Assembly (NCBI GenBank): GCA_021229015.1
Contig: CM037782.1
Coordinates: 45,201,040-45,265,039, forward strand
DNA length: 64,000 bases
Reading direction: 5' to 3'
Source: Solen grandis
Lineage: Eukaryota; Mollusca; Bivalvia; Adapedonta; Solenidae
In this document: piece after piece, positions 24,440 to 33,772 of the stretch
Position numbering within the stretch: position 1 is the first letter of the stretch
Layout: each line of letters starts with the position of its first letter
Notes under the pieces: model-generated
What the model was told of the DNA's origin: nothing
What the model saw: the letters and a program-made list of their open reading frames with translations, nothing else
Database searches by the model: none
Program-made: the position numbers and the translations under genes

Positions 24440-25144
24440 GATAGGTATAAAATAGGTATAAAAAGGATTTGACTGAATGGTCCATATACTAATGTTTAGA
24501 CCTGGGTTTTAGGAAAATAACATATTTTGTAGAATTCAATTTTATTATGATCTTTTTTTATAAGATGGTACATGATTTTATTTCCAGTAACTATTAATGG
24601 ACATCATTTGTTATTTTGAATTTGAAATTTAACATTTCACTCAAGGTATAAATGCAATCTACAATGAAATACATGTATATTCATATCTTGTTTAATGATA
24701 TCAAATGTAAAATAAAATGTTAAATACTTACATGAAATTGTAATTATTTGAACCTATTCTAATGGCATACAGAAAAGTTGATAAAGATTGATCTTGAATA
24801 ATAAATTCAGTATTCATGAAGTATCAAGTAACAAATCACACTTATATTGTCAGGAACAGTTATGAGCAATTTAGTTTCAAAACTGTAAAAAATTTCAAAA
24901 TTCAGATAAAAAATATCAATATAATGAAAAAAAAAAACTTAAAAAAAAAAAAAAAGAAAATTAAGAAAATGAAACGCCTGTCACAAAATTTCAAAAATCA
25001 CATTATAAACACATGGATATAGTATGATAAAGTATTGGCACATGTATTAATATTTTCAAAATATGAATGCAAATGTAAAACTCTTATGTTGTTAAATGCA
25101 ATCATATGTTCCTGATATTTAAGTTAAAACCTTATTTACAAGTT

Positions 25145-25290
25145 CATACAACTTTTACTAGTTAGTAGTCCATCCGTCTTGACGGTTCCTGGGTTGGACC
25201 AGTACTTTGCCTGGGAAGTAATAAATCCTTGCCCCCAATGTGGTTTGAACCTGCAGTCAGTATGTTACCACTTGTGACCACATTACTTAA
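25145..25290 (-). mobile_element. tRNA-derived SINE, minus strand
   Basis: The complement reads a tRNA-like head with the B-box 'gactgcaggttcaaacc' (complement of about 25246-25262), then 'gcaaagtactggtccaaccc' and 'aggaaccgtcaagacgg'. The body recurs at 22668-22790. It ends just downstream of the helicase stop codon. Confidence 0.55.
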
Positions 25291-25325
25291 TATCACTTTA
25301 ATGACCCATCAAAAGAATCCAAATG

Positions 25326-27246
25326 CTATATTTCACTCAATTCGTCATCAGAAAAAAAACTGTCACAAGATGTACTATCATTTGAAGAGTCTTCATTGGT
25401 CTCTTCAAAACATGGGTTCATAAAAGAGTCACAATTGTCGCTACCACAGATGCAGGATTTGTCACAAATATCACAACATAAATGAGCTACCTTACTATTG
25501 CAAGCAGTGGCATAAGCATCTAAAATCACTTTCCGACGACATTTTGATGTGTTAGTGATGTATTCTTTCATGTCACTGTCAACACCTTTACACTGTCTTC
25601 CACAGAACAAAAGCACTGCTTTGGCTTGGCACCCATCCCTGCCAGCCCTTCCAAACTGCTGAACAAAACTGTCCATATTTTTCGGGACACCAAAATTGAT
25701 GACAATGTTAACATTATTAAAGTTAACACCCATTCCAGCTGCACTTGTTGCCACTAAAACACGTATGATACCATTTGGATCTTCCATGTCTTTCTTAATG
25801 TTGTCTTTAACATTTTCGATTGTCTGAGAATGGTACATCTGAACATGATTGAAGTCACTACCAAGTTCCAGCCTGAATGTTGTGAATATTTCACTGCACG
25901 ATTTTATTGATGTACAAAATATAATATGTCTTTCACATTTTTCCTTTTTATCTTTTAACATACTTATTAAAAAATGAAACAATGAACTTAAAAGCTGGCT
26001 CCCTTTGTACTTCTGCAAAAACAGTTTTATGTTATCACGGTCTGGACTTTCAATACTTTGGTAGGAATTTTTCATGCAAAATATTTTTTGCATTTTTACC
26101 CTTGCAGCTTTATTTGCTGTGGCAGTGATAAGGAGAAGAGGACACTGTACCAAAGACCGCATTTCTCCCAGCTTTCCAAACCATTCCCTGAAAGGCTTAT
26201 TTTCACCATCTGCCTCTCCCCTGAAAAGAAAAAAAAAATAAATGCTTTAAAGTTATTTGTAAATGATCAGGGGTGTCACAATATACAAGTATACTCGGGT
26301 TTGAGCAGCATCCGAGCATTTGTGATTTGCTTATAAATAATATCGTCAAAAATAATGCTGTATGGGACAAAGTTCCACTTACTCAAAAATCGTCATAATA
26401 TGTGGAAGGCAAAGTATAATCTTCCATACAGCTTTATATTTGATTTCATAAGCAAATCATGATTACTACTCGTTCTCGAATAGTAATGTACAGTACAGTA
26501 AAAAATCAAAACTGTTGTATCAAAACAGTATACTGATATTCATTACATTAGTTTATTCTTTCATGTAGTTGAAAAACTTCTGCAAAACTTTTCTCTTCCT
26601 ATTAGCTCAACAAACTACAGAATCAAGTTATAATATAATGTCACATACAAGATATACCATACATTTTAGTAATGTTTAATCTATTGGTAGATGCCATTAT
26701 GTGTGCTCATGCACATTTAAAATGGTCAGCATGGGTCTTGCAAAATATTTTATTAAACTATTAAGCAAAGACTTGTGGCATTCATACATATTAAGGATAG
26801 TTTTTAAACAGAAATGAAGTAAATACATGAAAAACATGTTACCAGTGAATTATTGTATGTGCCTCGTCCACTACTATTAATCGTATGCTGGTGCTACATC
26901 GTAACATATCCCTCCATTTGGTTACACCAAGAATGCTTTCTGGGGAGGAAAATAGAAAGTCGTGTTTTCCTTCAAGAATTTCAGCATCCTCAGCGGAATC
27001 TCTCCAGGGTATTTAGACAGTCAGATTGTTCTTTCATGATCGAAAGCAAAGGAGACACAACTAAAACTTGACACTGTTCTTCGCGTCCATGTTGTTCACT
27101 GTACATATACTGAAATGCTTGTTACACTAAGCTTTAACATCACGTCCAGATAATAAATTCTCAATACTGTCTCTTTGAAAGTCCATTAATTTGCTTACTT
27201 TAAATTTGTCGCAGGCTAAGCGGTAGAAATCAACACTCGTCGCCAT
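25326..27246 (-). pseudogene. RecQ-family DNA helicase, broken copy (2 exons)
   Basis: Exon 1 is 27246-26843 and exon 2 is 26220-25326, with GT-AG borders and compatible phase (His-Trp|Gly). Seen on the complement: a RecQ motif 0-like start (KLMDFQRDSIENLLSGRDV), SPLLSIMKEQ, motif II VVDEAH, motif III ITATANK, motif IV HIIFCTS, motif V VATSAAGMGVNF, motif VI QQFGRAGRDG, and a C-terminal cysteine cluster starting HLCCDICDKSCICG, as in RecQ zinc-binding regions. RecQ enzymes are 3'-5' SF2 helicases. Breaks: the stretch that should encode Walker A (GxGKS) is absent at about 27134, where GRDV is followed out of frame by the remains of KSL and a nonsense codon. A second gap with frameshift lies at about 27001-27005. 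Exon 2 is open throughout. The gene starts 187 bp inside the right end of the transposon and converges on the DUF6589 gene, so I take it as the element's second gene. Confidence is high for family, moderate for the exact structure of exon 1. Confidence 0.85.
26290..26480. mobile_element. Palindromic MITE-like insertion in the helicase intron
   Basis: Nested inverted repeats: TGATTTGCTTAT (26323-26334) with ATAAGCAAATCA (26448-26459), and GCTGTATGG (26357-26365) with CCATACAGC (26424-26432). Weaker pairing continues outward ('cgggtttgagcagcatccgag' against 'ctcgttctcgaatag'). It lies fully within the intron 26221-26842. Confidence 0.55.
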
Positions 27247-27287
27247 CTTGAAACATTTGTCTAAGTGCTGTAAGTACGAGAGTTTCT

Positions 27288-27294
27288 ATTGGTC
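27288..27294 (-). promoter_or_regulatory. GACCAAT box upstream of the helicase gene
   Basis: The complement reads GACCAAT about 45 bases before the helicase start codon (27246), mirroring 14441-14447 upstream of the DUF6589 gene. The promoter role is inferred. Confidence 0.4.
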
Positions 27295-27352
27295 CAAAAA
27301 TCCCTACTACCTAGTGGGGCCGCCAATAGTGGCGCGACTTTTCAAATAATCG

Positions 27353-27432
27353 ATAACGAGGAAATGCTAACTAATAATCCCACGGGCGCTGTATGAAGGA
27401 ACGGAATAAGCGCTCGTGGGTCTTCGACGCTG
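27353..27432 (-). repeat. Right terminal inverted repeat of the 13-kb element
   Basis: The complement begins CAGCGTCGAAGACCCACG and continues with TGGGAT, TAGCA and TCGTTAT blocks in the same order as 14343-14416, with small indels. It contains the right subterminal hairpin. Confidence 0.9.
27379..27420. repeat. Right subterminal hairpin
   Basis: CCCACGGGCGCT (27379-27390) pairs with AGCGCTCGTGGG (27409-27420): 11 Watson-Crick pairs plus one G-T around an 18-base loop. It is placed exactly like the left hairpin (14355-14390) but differs from it in stem sequence and length. Confidence 0.8.
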
Positions 27433-27441
27433 CTCTTAATC
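27433..27441 (+). repeat. Right target-site duplication, CTCTTAATC
   Basis: Exact copy of 14334-14342 in direct orientation, immediately outside the right terminal repeat. Confidence 0.9.
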
Positions 27442-27452
27442 CAAAACATAAA

Positions 27453-27599
<147 letters not shown>

Positions 27600-29623
27600 T
27601 TTTATCTTACACTTGGCACGCAGATACTGGGTTGTATACATAACTAAAGCAAAAAGCCTTACAGACGTGGTATCGATGTCAATTTTAACAATCACAATAA
27701 AATATTATTACAAGAAAACACACTGAATTTTTCGCATAAAATTTACACATATTTTATATTGTATTCTCTATAAATTTCTTATGCGTTTTTAAAACAAATG
27801 TGGCTTTATCAAATACAGTTGGCGCGCATTTTCTGGGGTTCAACATCTTCTTAAAATTCGTTTTTAGGGGCTTTGCTTGAAACTCTGTTCATTCACATAT
27901 AATGCAAATTTCAGCATGATATTTGCACACATTTAGCTTATTTTTACTGTAATTCTTGTAAGTTTCAATAAACACAATAAACTTGGGTATGAAATTTTCA
28001 TACAACCTAGTCTCTTTAATGTATTTGGTAAAATTTCATACCAAAAAGGGCTAGGACTTGATTGGCTAGCATGGTGTTGACTAGCATGACGTATCCGGAT
28101 ACTAGAGTCGTTTAGATATACGCATAATTTAGCAAAGAACCGTATGGTGCGATATGGACGAATTTGGTTTAATTTTAAGGAAGAATTATGATAAAAATAT
28201 TTACTCATCAGCATAGAAAAATCCTATAATTTTGTCGTATATAAGATTAGCACCTGGTGAGATGTTTGCCCGCTCAGTAATGTGTGTGCTTCATGAGTCT
28301 TAGATATGAGACGGGATCCAGTCTGAAGTCACATAATATCGACCATTTTAGCTATTTTGATGAAGTACAGATTTTCTGTTAAGTTTACAACGAATCAGTG
28401 GCAAAAATGTAGGCTACGTGTTGTCCTTGAAAAAAGTCCTTGAATTTTTATTTCATTTCATGTGCTACCATGATTTAAAGAAAAAATGAACTTCAGAAAG
28501 TTTTGACTTGGAGAGATATGTTCAACCACCAATACAGTTTGTCCTTTTCGCACTCTAAGGTTATCCCTTCCATATGCAAATGCTGAAAAACAGCGTTCAC
28601 TTCATATTTCATGGTTTAGAAAATGCCCTGAAAGGAACTTTTGGTAGGCTAAAACTTGTATCATAGCATTATGATCATTATTTTATAGAACCATGTTAAA
28701 TTAAAAAAAAAAAAGTAAACAACACACACCAACTGCATGCACATCTCAACTTTAAGAGAAAATACCATTCGAACCATACGTAGTAGATCCCAATACTGGG
28801 TTTTACACAACGGTTGGTTGAACTTCTCGTTCTCCGTGATCTTATTAACAAAAACATCTTGAAACGGAATGTCATTGGCAGACGCCATGTTGACAGCCAT
28901 GCAAATGAATATAAATAAACAAAGGGAAGCAACCTTGATTAACTTCAGTTACTACATACCCGATACTGGAAGTACTCCAGATTGCGTATTCTCCATAATA
29001 CATTTGTGTGTTTAAAGTCATATTACTAAGGTTAAAGTGCAGTTTCAGTATTAACAAAATATGTCTGCAATCATACTTTGTATCAATGTGCATGTATATG
29101 TGCTATAATTCATGTACAGTAAACTTAATGCTGCAAAAATGATATAATAAGATAAATAGCTTTGGAGAAATTATAAATCTTTAAACAGTACCTACTGTTT
29201 GATTATGTTTTGGCTTTTGACTATGAATTACTTTGCAGAAAACATTTATATATTGAGTTAAAATTGGTCATCCCCCTGTAGTAGTGACTCATGACTTTGA
29301 AAATTTGTTGTTATTGAGGAAGTGCAAAATGATAAACATGTAAATTAGCCTGATAACCATGTTGTCAGCCCTAATAATTATCAAGATTTGTAGGGAGAAA
29401 ACTTGCACGGAGATATCTTCATAGTTTAGCCTGGCCAATTTCAGCTGCAGCATTCCTTATAAAAATACACCCATAAATATTTCAAAGTCATATTATTGCT
29501 TTGATACTTTGTATACTTGTTCAGCAACATATATTCAATGAATAAAAAGAGCAGACACAATTATGTATATTGACAGATTCATGCATGGCCCTTGAAATAT
29601 TATGCATGGTTTTTATTAAGCAA
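27600..29623. other. Intergenic stretch before the gap
   Basis: AT-rich sequence without a recognisable gene or repeat family, apart from the possible exon at 28661-28900 listed separately. Confidence 0.4.
28661..28900 (-). CDS. Possible orphan first exon, unknown product
   Basis: The complement opens with ATGGCTGTCAACATGGCG and encodes up to 79 residues. The first ~50 (including ANDIPFQDVFVNKITENEKF and KTQYWDLLRMVRMVF) have balanced composition and higher GC than the surroundings. The rest looks like intron. Candidate donors are GTATGG near residue 45 and GTGTGT near residue 64. I find no partner exon before the gap or on the far side and do not recognise the protein. It may also be chance. 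Confidence 0.25.
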   Translation of the reverse strand: MAVNMASANDIPFQDVFVNKITENEKFNQPLCKTQYWDLLRMVRMVFSLKVEMCMQLVCVVYFFFFNLTWFYKIMIIML

Positions 29624-29723
29624 NNNNNNNNNNNNNNNNNNNNNNNNNNNNNNNNNNNNNNNNNNNNNNNNNNNNNNNNNNNNNNNNNNNNNNNNNNNNN
29701 NNNNNNNNNNNNNNNNNNNNNNN
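29624..29723. other. Assembly gap, 100 N
   Basis: Exactly 100 undetermined bases, a conventional scaffold-gap length, so the true distance is unknown. Confidence 0.99.
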
Positions 29724-29732
29724 TCAGAAGCT

Positions 29733-29855
29733 GTTGTTGTATTGGGGTTTACTGTCGCTGCGATAGTATCATATTGCGACGCCCAGCTAATTACAGGTGG
29801 AGGAAGACCCCGAGTACACAGAGGTACCCGGGTAGAACCACCGACCTAGCAAAGA
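29733..29855 (-). mobile_element. SINE fragment, minus strand
   Basis: Matches the SINE body of 44539-44781 ('gacgcccagctaattacagg', 'tggaggaagaccccga', 'gggtagaaccaccgacc'). It is truncated at both ends and adjoins the gap. Confidence 0.7.
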
Positions 29856-30067
29856 ATAACGAAGAGCAATTGATAATTGGTAGAAAATTACTGAAAGGGA
29901 TAACCCGGCGACAACCTGACTAGTAAACAAATTAAGAGGTCACCAGGATAAGAAAATACTTATACAATATACCCTAAGGGGTACAGATGATGCTGTATAC
30001 ATACAAATTTCATGCACAAGTTCCCATATCACCGATTGTGAAGTTGGTAAAATGGTACATCTTCACC

Positions 30068-30180
30068 CGTGTTCTCGAAATCTCAGGCTCAAATTTGATG
30101 TATCATACTCAAATCTCTGTTGAAATTAATGGGCATAGTTTGAGTATAAGTATAAAAAAATCATACCAGAAGTCTTCTTA
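30068..30180 (+). repeat. MITE fragment related to 19326-19623
   Basis: Starts 'gtgttctcgaaatctca' and continues with '(a)ctcaaat...tttgagtataagtat' motifs as in the MITE in intron 4 of the DUF6589 gene. The far terminus was not found. Confidence 0.4.
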
Positions 30181-30398
30181 TATATGTTACGGGAACATTA
30201 GTCCACGTTATGCACATGTATTTGTTTCATATATATCATGTCATTATTCATCTTTGCATCTACCTTCACTCATCGTTATTTATGACTAACTTTTTGGTGT
30301 AGGGTTACATTTCACGTGCGAACCTTAATTGTTCGCGCCACGCATGCACACTTCCATAAATACAGAATCATTTGCCGAGAGGCTGCACGTATATTGTC

Positions 30399-30990
30399 TT
30401 CTTTATTTTTGGTCAATGTGACGCATTTGGGATTTATTTCCAGACCCATGGGCAGCAGCACCCTTGTGAGAACCCAACGGTAACATTTGGTGGCCAGTGT
30501 GTGTGTGTGGGGGGGGGGTATGCCAGTGGACTCGTGTCTCGTTAAGTTATATGCATGGACCAAGGATGGAACATAGGACTTCCAGTCTTTTTTCTGTTCT
30601 TCTCCTAAAGGTGCCAAGCATATTTAACAATGTTCTGTTAAAACATTCGGGCGTCCCATTCCGTTTGGGGTGGTATGGAGTAGTGCGTGATTTGCTGATA
30701 CCCGCAATGCGACACAACTCCTTGATTACACTCCCGTCAAAATTTCTGCCCTGGTCACTGTGCAACCGAGATGGAAACCCATAATGATAGATGCAATTGT
30801 CAAACAAAACTTTAGCAGTTGTCTGGGATGTCTGATTTCTGGTAGGTATTGCTTGTGCAAAACGGGTAAAATGATCTGTTATGATCAAGATATTTTCATA
30901 GCCTCCAGAGGACATTTCAAGAGACAGAAAATCTAAACAAACCAATACAAGAGGAAAGGACGATTGCAAAGGGACTAAAGGAGCAGACTT
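30399..30990 (-). pseudogene. Ty3/Gypsy-type integrase fragment, frameshifted
   Basis: On the complement, 30969 to about 30605 encodes an integrase core with the first acidic site in [22 protein letters not shown], the second in LHSDQGRNF, and the third region [19 protein letters not shown]. The frame then shifts by one near 30600 and continues as [27 protein letters not shown] (to about 30520), the usual Gypsy integrase continuation. Upstream reverse transcriptase and LTRs are not visible. It is a dead fragment of a pol gene; the intact enzyme would insert retroelement cDNA. Confidence 0.85.
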
Positions 30991-30997
30991 AATACAA

Positions 30998-31165
30998 GGT
31001 GTTGTGTCGCATTGCGGGTATCAGCAAATCACGCACTACTCCATACCACCCCCAAGGGAATGGGATGCCCGAAAGATTTCTTTATTTTTGGTCAATGTGA
31101 CGCATTTGGGATTTATTTCCAGACCAGTGGACAGCAGCACCCTTGTGAGAACTCAACGGTAACAT
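30998..31165 (+). repeat. Rearranged second copy of the Gypsy fragment
   Basis: 31004-31071 is the reverse complement of about 30646-30714 and encodes, on +, [20 protein letters not shown], the integrase block without the lesions of its neighbour. It is fused to 31078-31165, a direct copy of 30399-30486 (88 bp, few mismatches). One piece is inverted and the other direct, so at least two events were needed. Confidence 0.8.
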
Positions 31166-31207
31166 ATAATTTACTACAAACTGATGACTCATCAACACTA
31201 ATCAAAC

Positions 31208-31208
<1 letters not shown>

Positions 31209-31251
<43 letters not shown>
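31209..31251 (+). repeat. (GT)n(TA)n microsatellite
   Basis: A short GT run passing into about 18 TA units. Confidence 0.95.
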
Positions 31252-31254
<3 letters not shown>

Positions 31255-31388
31255 CTGAAATTATATATAATCTTTTCGAAAGTTTATGAAAGTACTCGGA
31301 GAGCGAATGAACATTGGGAAACAACATAGTTTAGTTATATTGTTTTCATATTTGTATATTGTATTTTTGGCCAGAGGTCATATAATTA

Positions 31389-31390
<2 letters not shown>

Positions 31391-31435
<45 letters not shown>

Positions 31436-31438
31436 ATT
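31391..31438 (+). repeat. (AAAT)n microsatellite
   Basis: Twelve or so perfect aaat/aata units. Confidence 0.95.
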
Positions 31439-32100
31439 TCTTGTTCGACACCAACAACAGTATCAAGTAAAATAAGTTAATATATATATATAAATATTTT
31501 TTTTGAATGAGAAACATGGGTGGTTTAATCATGAACGTGGCTTTCTCAGCACAGTGGTCAACAAGCTTAATTTCTGCCAATCGTTTATTTTAAATCTGCT
31601 TAGATATATCAACATATTTGATAATAGATTTCCATCATTCAGGTATATTTATTGAAGACCAATATTAATTTCCAGTTAATATAAATCGGCTTTGATAAGT
31701 AGTAACAGAAGGGATGCTGATAATAGAAATCAAAGACAACGCTCCACTTTGTATAATGCGGAACACAACATGTTGATTACATAACTAACAACAACTGAAG
31801 TGGAATGTACGACAACGTAGCATCGACTTACACAAAAAGCCCAATCATCAGTTGGTAAAAACATCTGCAAACAAATCATTTATAGAACGGTACAGTTCTG
31901 TAAACAAGTCATTTATAAATCAATTTCGCCGACTTCAAGGGTGAATATTAACCGAATTTATGGCACAACGACATTGTCATTTTATCAACTGTTACTTAGC
32001 CATGTAATCGGCTGCAACGTTTATGAACTGTGTAGATGTTAGGTTAAATGGTTTCATAAATCTTTAGTGATTGATCGACAACGATAAATGGAATATTATG

Positions 32101-32102
<2 letters not shown>

Positions 32103-32141
<39 letters not shown>
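32103..32141 (+). repeat. (TA)n tract, left flank of the Tc1-like element
   Basis: About 19 TA units directly before the left end of the element. The right flank (33692 onward) is also (TA)n, so the element probably inserted into one TA array. Confidence 0.9.
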
Positions 32142-32143
<2 letters not shown>

Positions 32144-33689
32144 CAACAAAAAAAGAAACCTGACAGTGTATGTTTTATTCATTTTTTCAGAAAATAGACA
32201 ATACAGCATGACAACAACTTTTGGGCATGTTAAAATGATCCATTCCCAACCCAGATATGCATTTTGGTTTTATTGGTCATGATTTAAGTTGGTTAAATTA
32301 CGTAATTTCAATGATAGGGGTCAAAATTGAATTCATCAGTTTGAATGTAATGGCATCGACATTTTTTCTGGTGAATTTTAACCCTTTAATTTAATAATGT
32401 GCAAGTGTTCTGGTATTGAAATCAATATCGGACGTGAGCACCTCTAGCTCTAATGAGTGTATCCACGCGTCGTCGCATCGAATTGACGTAACGTTGTACA
32501 AGTCCGTTGGGAAGATTGTTCCATTCATGAATCAATGCATTTGTCAGCTCTTGGATATTTTGTGGAGCATGTTGTTGGCGAACGTTTCTGCCAAACTCGT
32601 TCCAGATATACTCTATTGGATTCATATCCGGAGTCATTGCTGGCCATTGCATGACGTTAACGTTTGCTGCTGCTAAGTGAGCGCGTGTAATTCTTGCTGT
32701 GTGGGGACGGGCATTATCCTGCTGGAAAACAGCTGGAGCATTTCTTTTCAAAGAAGCTTCTGCATTTAAAATATTATTAATGTACCCTTGGGCATTTAAG
32801 TGGCCTCGAAGAACGATAAGTCGGGTTTTCTGCCACCCCCCCCCGCCCCCATTATCCCATCCCATACCATTACGCCGCCACCCCTAAAACGATCATGTCC
32901 TCTAACACAGACGGGCGCGAACCGTTCACCTTGCCCGCTATAGACTCGTGTGCGGGCGTCGGCATTACTCAGATTGAATCGCGATTTGTCCGAAAACAGG
33001 ACAGTGTTCCAGTCACGTCGACGCCAGTGACGGTGGGCACGTGCCCATGCCATAAGGGCCTGACAATGGCGTAATGTCAGTATACCACCGGTATATGATT
33101 GTCGGGCTCTAATTGGGCGTCTTTGTGTGCGTAACCTATTGCGAATAGTTTGAGGAATTACGTTAAACAAAGGTGCCGTCAACGTCGCGGGTCTGAAGCG
33201 ATTACGTAAGTGCATTAAGATAATGGCACGATCATCCCTTCGGGTACTTGGTCTACCTGACCTGGGATGATCGGACACCACCACCTGTTTGCATAAAACG
33301 TCTAACAAGCTCATGAATTGTGTTGCGACTGCAGTTAAAGATTCTGCTAACGTTGACAACGGAAGCACCGCCCTGGAGCATTCCAATAGCCCCATTTCTC
33401 TCGGCTTCTGACAACCGTGGCATTGTAAAACTTGTCAACTTTAGATGTGAATTTTACTGTGTGATCACTGATGACATGTATAGTGCTTTGTAACACTGTC
33501 TACCGGTTACCGTTCCGCGTGCACGAGCCCCACGTGTGAAAAAGGAAATTTAACGCCTAGTTGCAGTTGACTGATACCATGACGACGAAACGATGCACGT
33601 GTAAAGTGTGTCGATAGTACATGTTTGTGCAATATACACAATTTGGATAAATTCGCAGATGTGCAAAATATTTAAAAACTAAAAGTGTC

Positions 33690-33691
<2 letters not shown>
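32142..33691 (-). mobile_element. Tc1-like DD34E transposon inserted in a (TA)n array
   Basis: About 1.55 kb between two (TA)n tracts containing a complete-length but frameshifted transposase. The ends share only 'cctgaca' directly. On the left it is preceded by an extra 'cccaacaaaaaaagaaa', on the right it touches the TA tract. The right terminus therefore seems shortened, or the inverted repeats are very diverged. Confidence 0.75.
32422..33438 (-). pseudogene. Tc1/mariner-superfamily transposase, two frameshifts
   Basis: The complement starts MTSFTMPRLSEAERNGAIGM (helix-turn-helix DNA-binding part to about 33270), shifts frame at a GGTGGTGGTG run, and continues from VVSDHPRSGRPSTRRDDRAI through the catalytic region with LFSDKSRF (first D) and MVWDGIMG. 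It shifts again in the G/C-run near 32835-32850 and ends with FQQDNARPHTA (second D) and DMNPIEYIWNEF (E). The D-to-E spacing is 34 residues, i.e. DD34E. An intact enzyme cuts and inserts its element at TA. The two shifts inactivate this copy, though both lie in runs prone to sequencing error. Confidence 0.9.

Positions 33692-33770
<79 letters not shown>
33692..33770 (+). repeat. (TA)n(TG)n microsatellite
   Basis: About 23 TA units followed by about 16 TG units. The left border is the right edge of the Tc1-like element. Confidence 0.95.

Positions 33771-33772
<2 letters not shown>

Larger units (their letters stand above)
22626..25325. other. Space between the two convergent genes of the transposon
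   Basis: About 2.7 kb without a supported gene. It holds a possible polyadenylation signal, a SINE fragment pair, a (TG)n(TA)n microsatellite and an A-rich stretch (24925-24962). A tRNA-like box B ('gggtttgatcacc', about 24297-24309) marks another worn SINE around 24110-24330. Confidence 0.5.
14343..27432. mobile_element. 13.1-kb DNA transposon: DUF6589 gene plus RecQ-like helicase
   Basis: Seen: inverted termini starting CAGCGTCGRAGACCCACG (14343-14360 and complement of 27415-27432, 17/18 identical); weaker inverted similarity reaching about 75-80 bp inward, including TGGGAT, TAGCA and TCGTTAT blocks; perfect 9-bp direct repeats outside; and similar subterminal hairpins at both ends. Inside are two convergent spliced genes, an intact DUF6589-type gene on + and a broken RecQ-family helicase on -, with about 2.7 kb between their stops. 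Known: terminal inverted repeats plus target duplication define cut-and-paste DNA transposons, and some eukaryotic elements (Academ, Helitrons) carry helicases. Inferred: the DUF6589 protein is the transposase and this is a large autonomous-type element, now probably defective. The superfamily is open. CAG termini recall hAT (usually 8-bp duplications), and 9 bp recalls Mutator, but neither protein resembles theirs. Confidence 0.9.

Noticed and set aside
14343..27432. Calling the 13-kb element hAT or Mutator from its CAG end or 9-bp duplication
   Set aside because: Neither gene resembles hAT or MULE transposases, so the terminal features alone are not enough.
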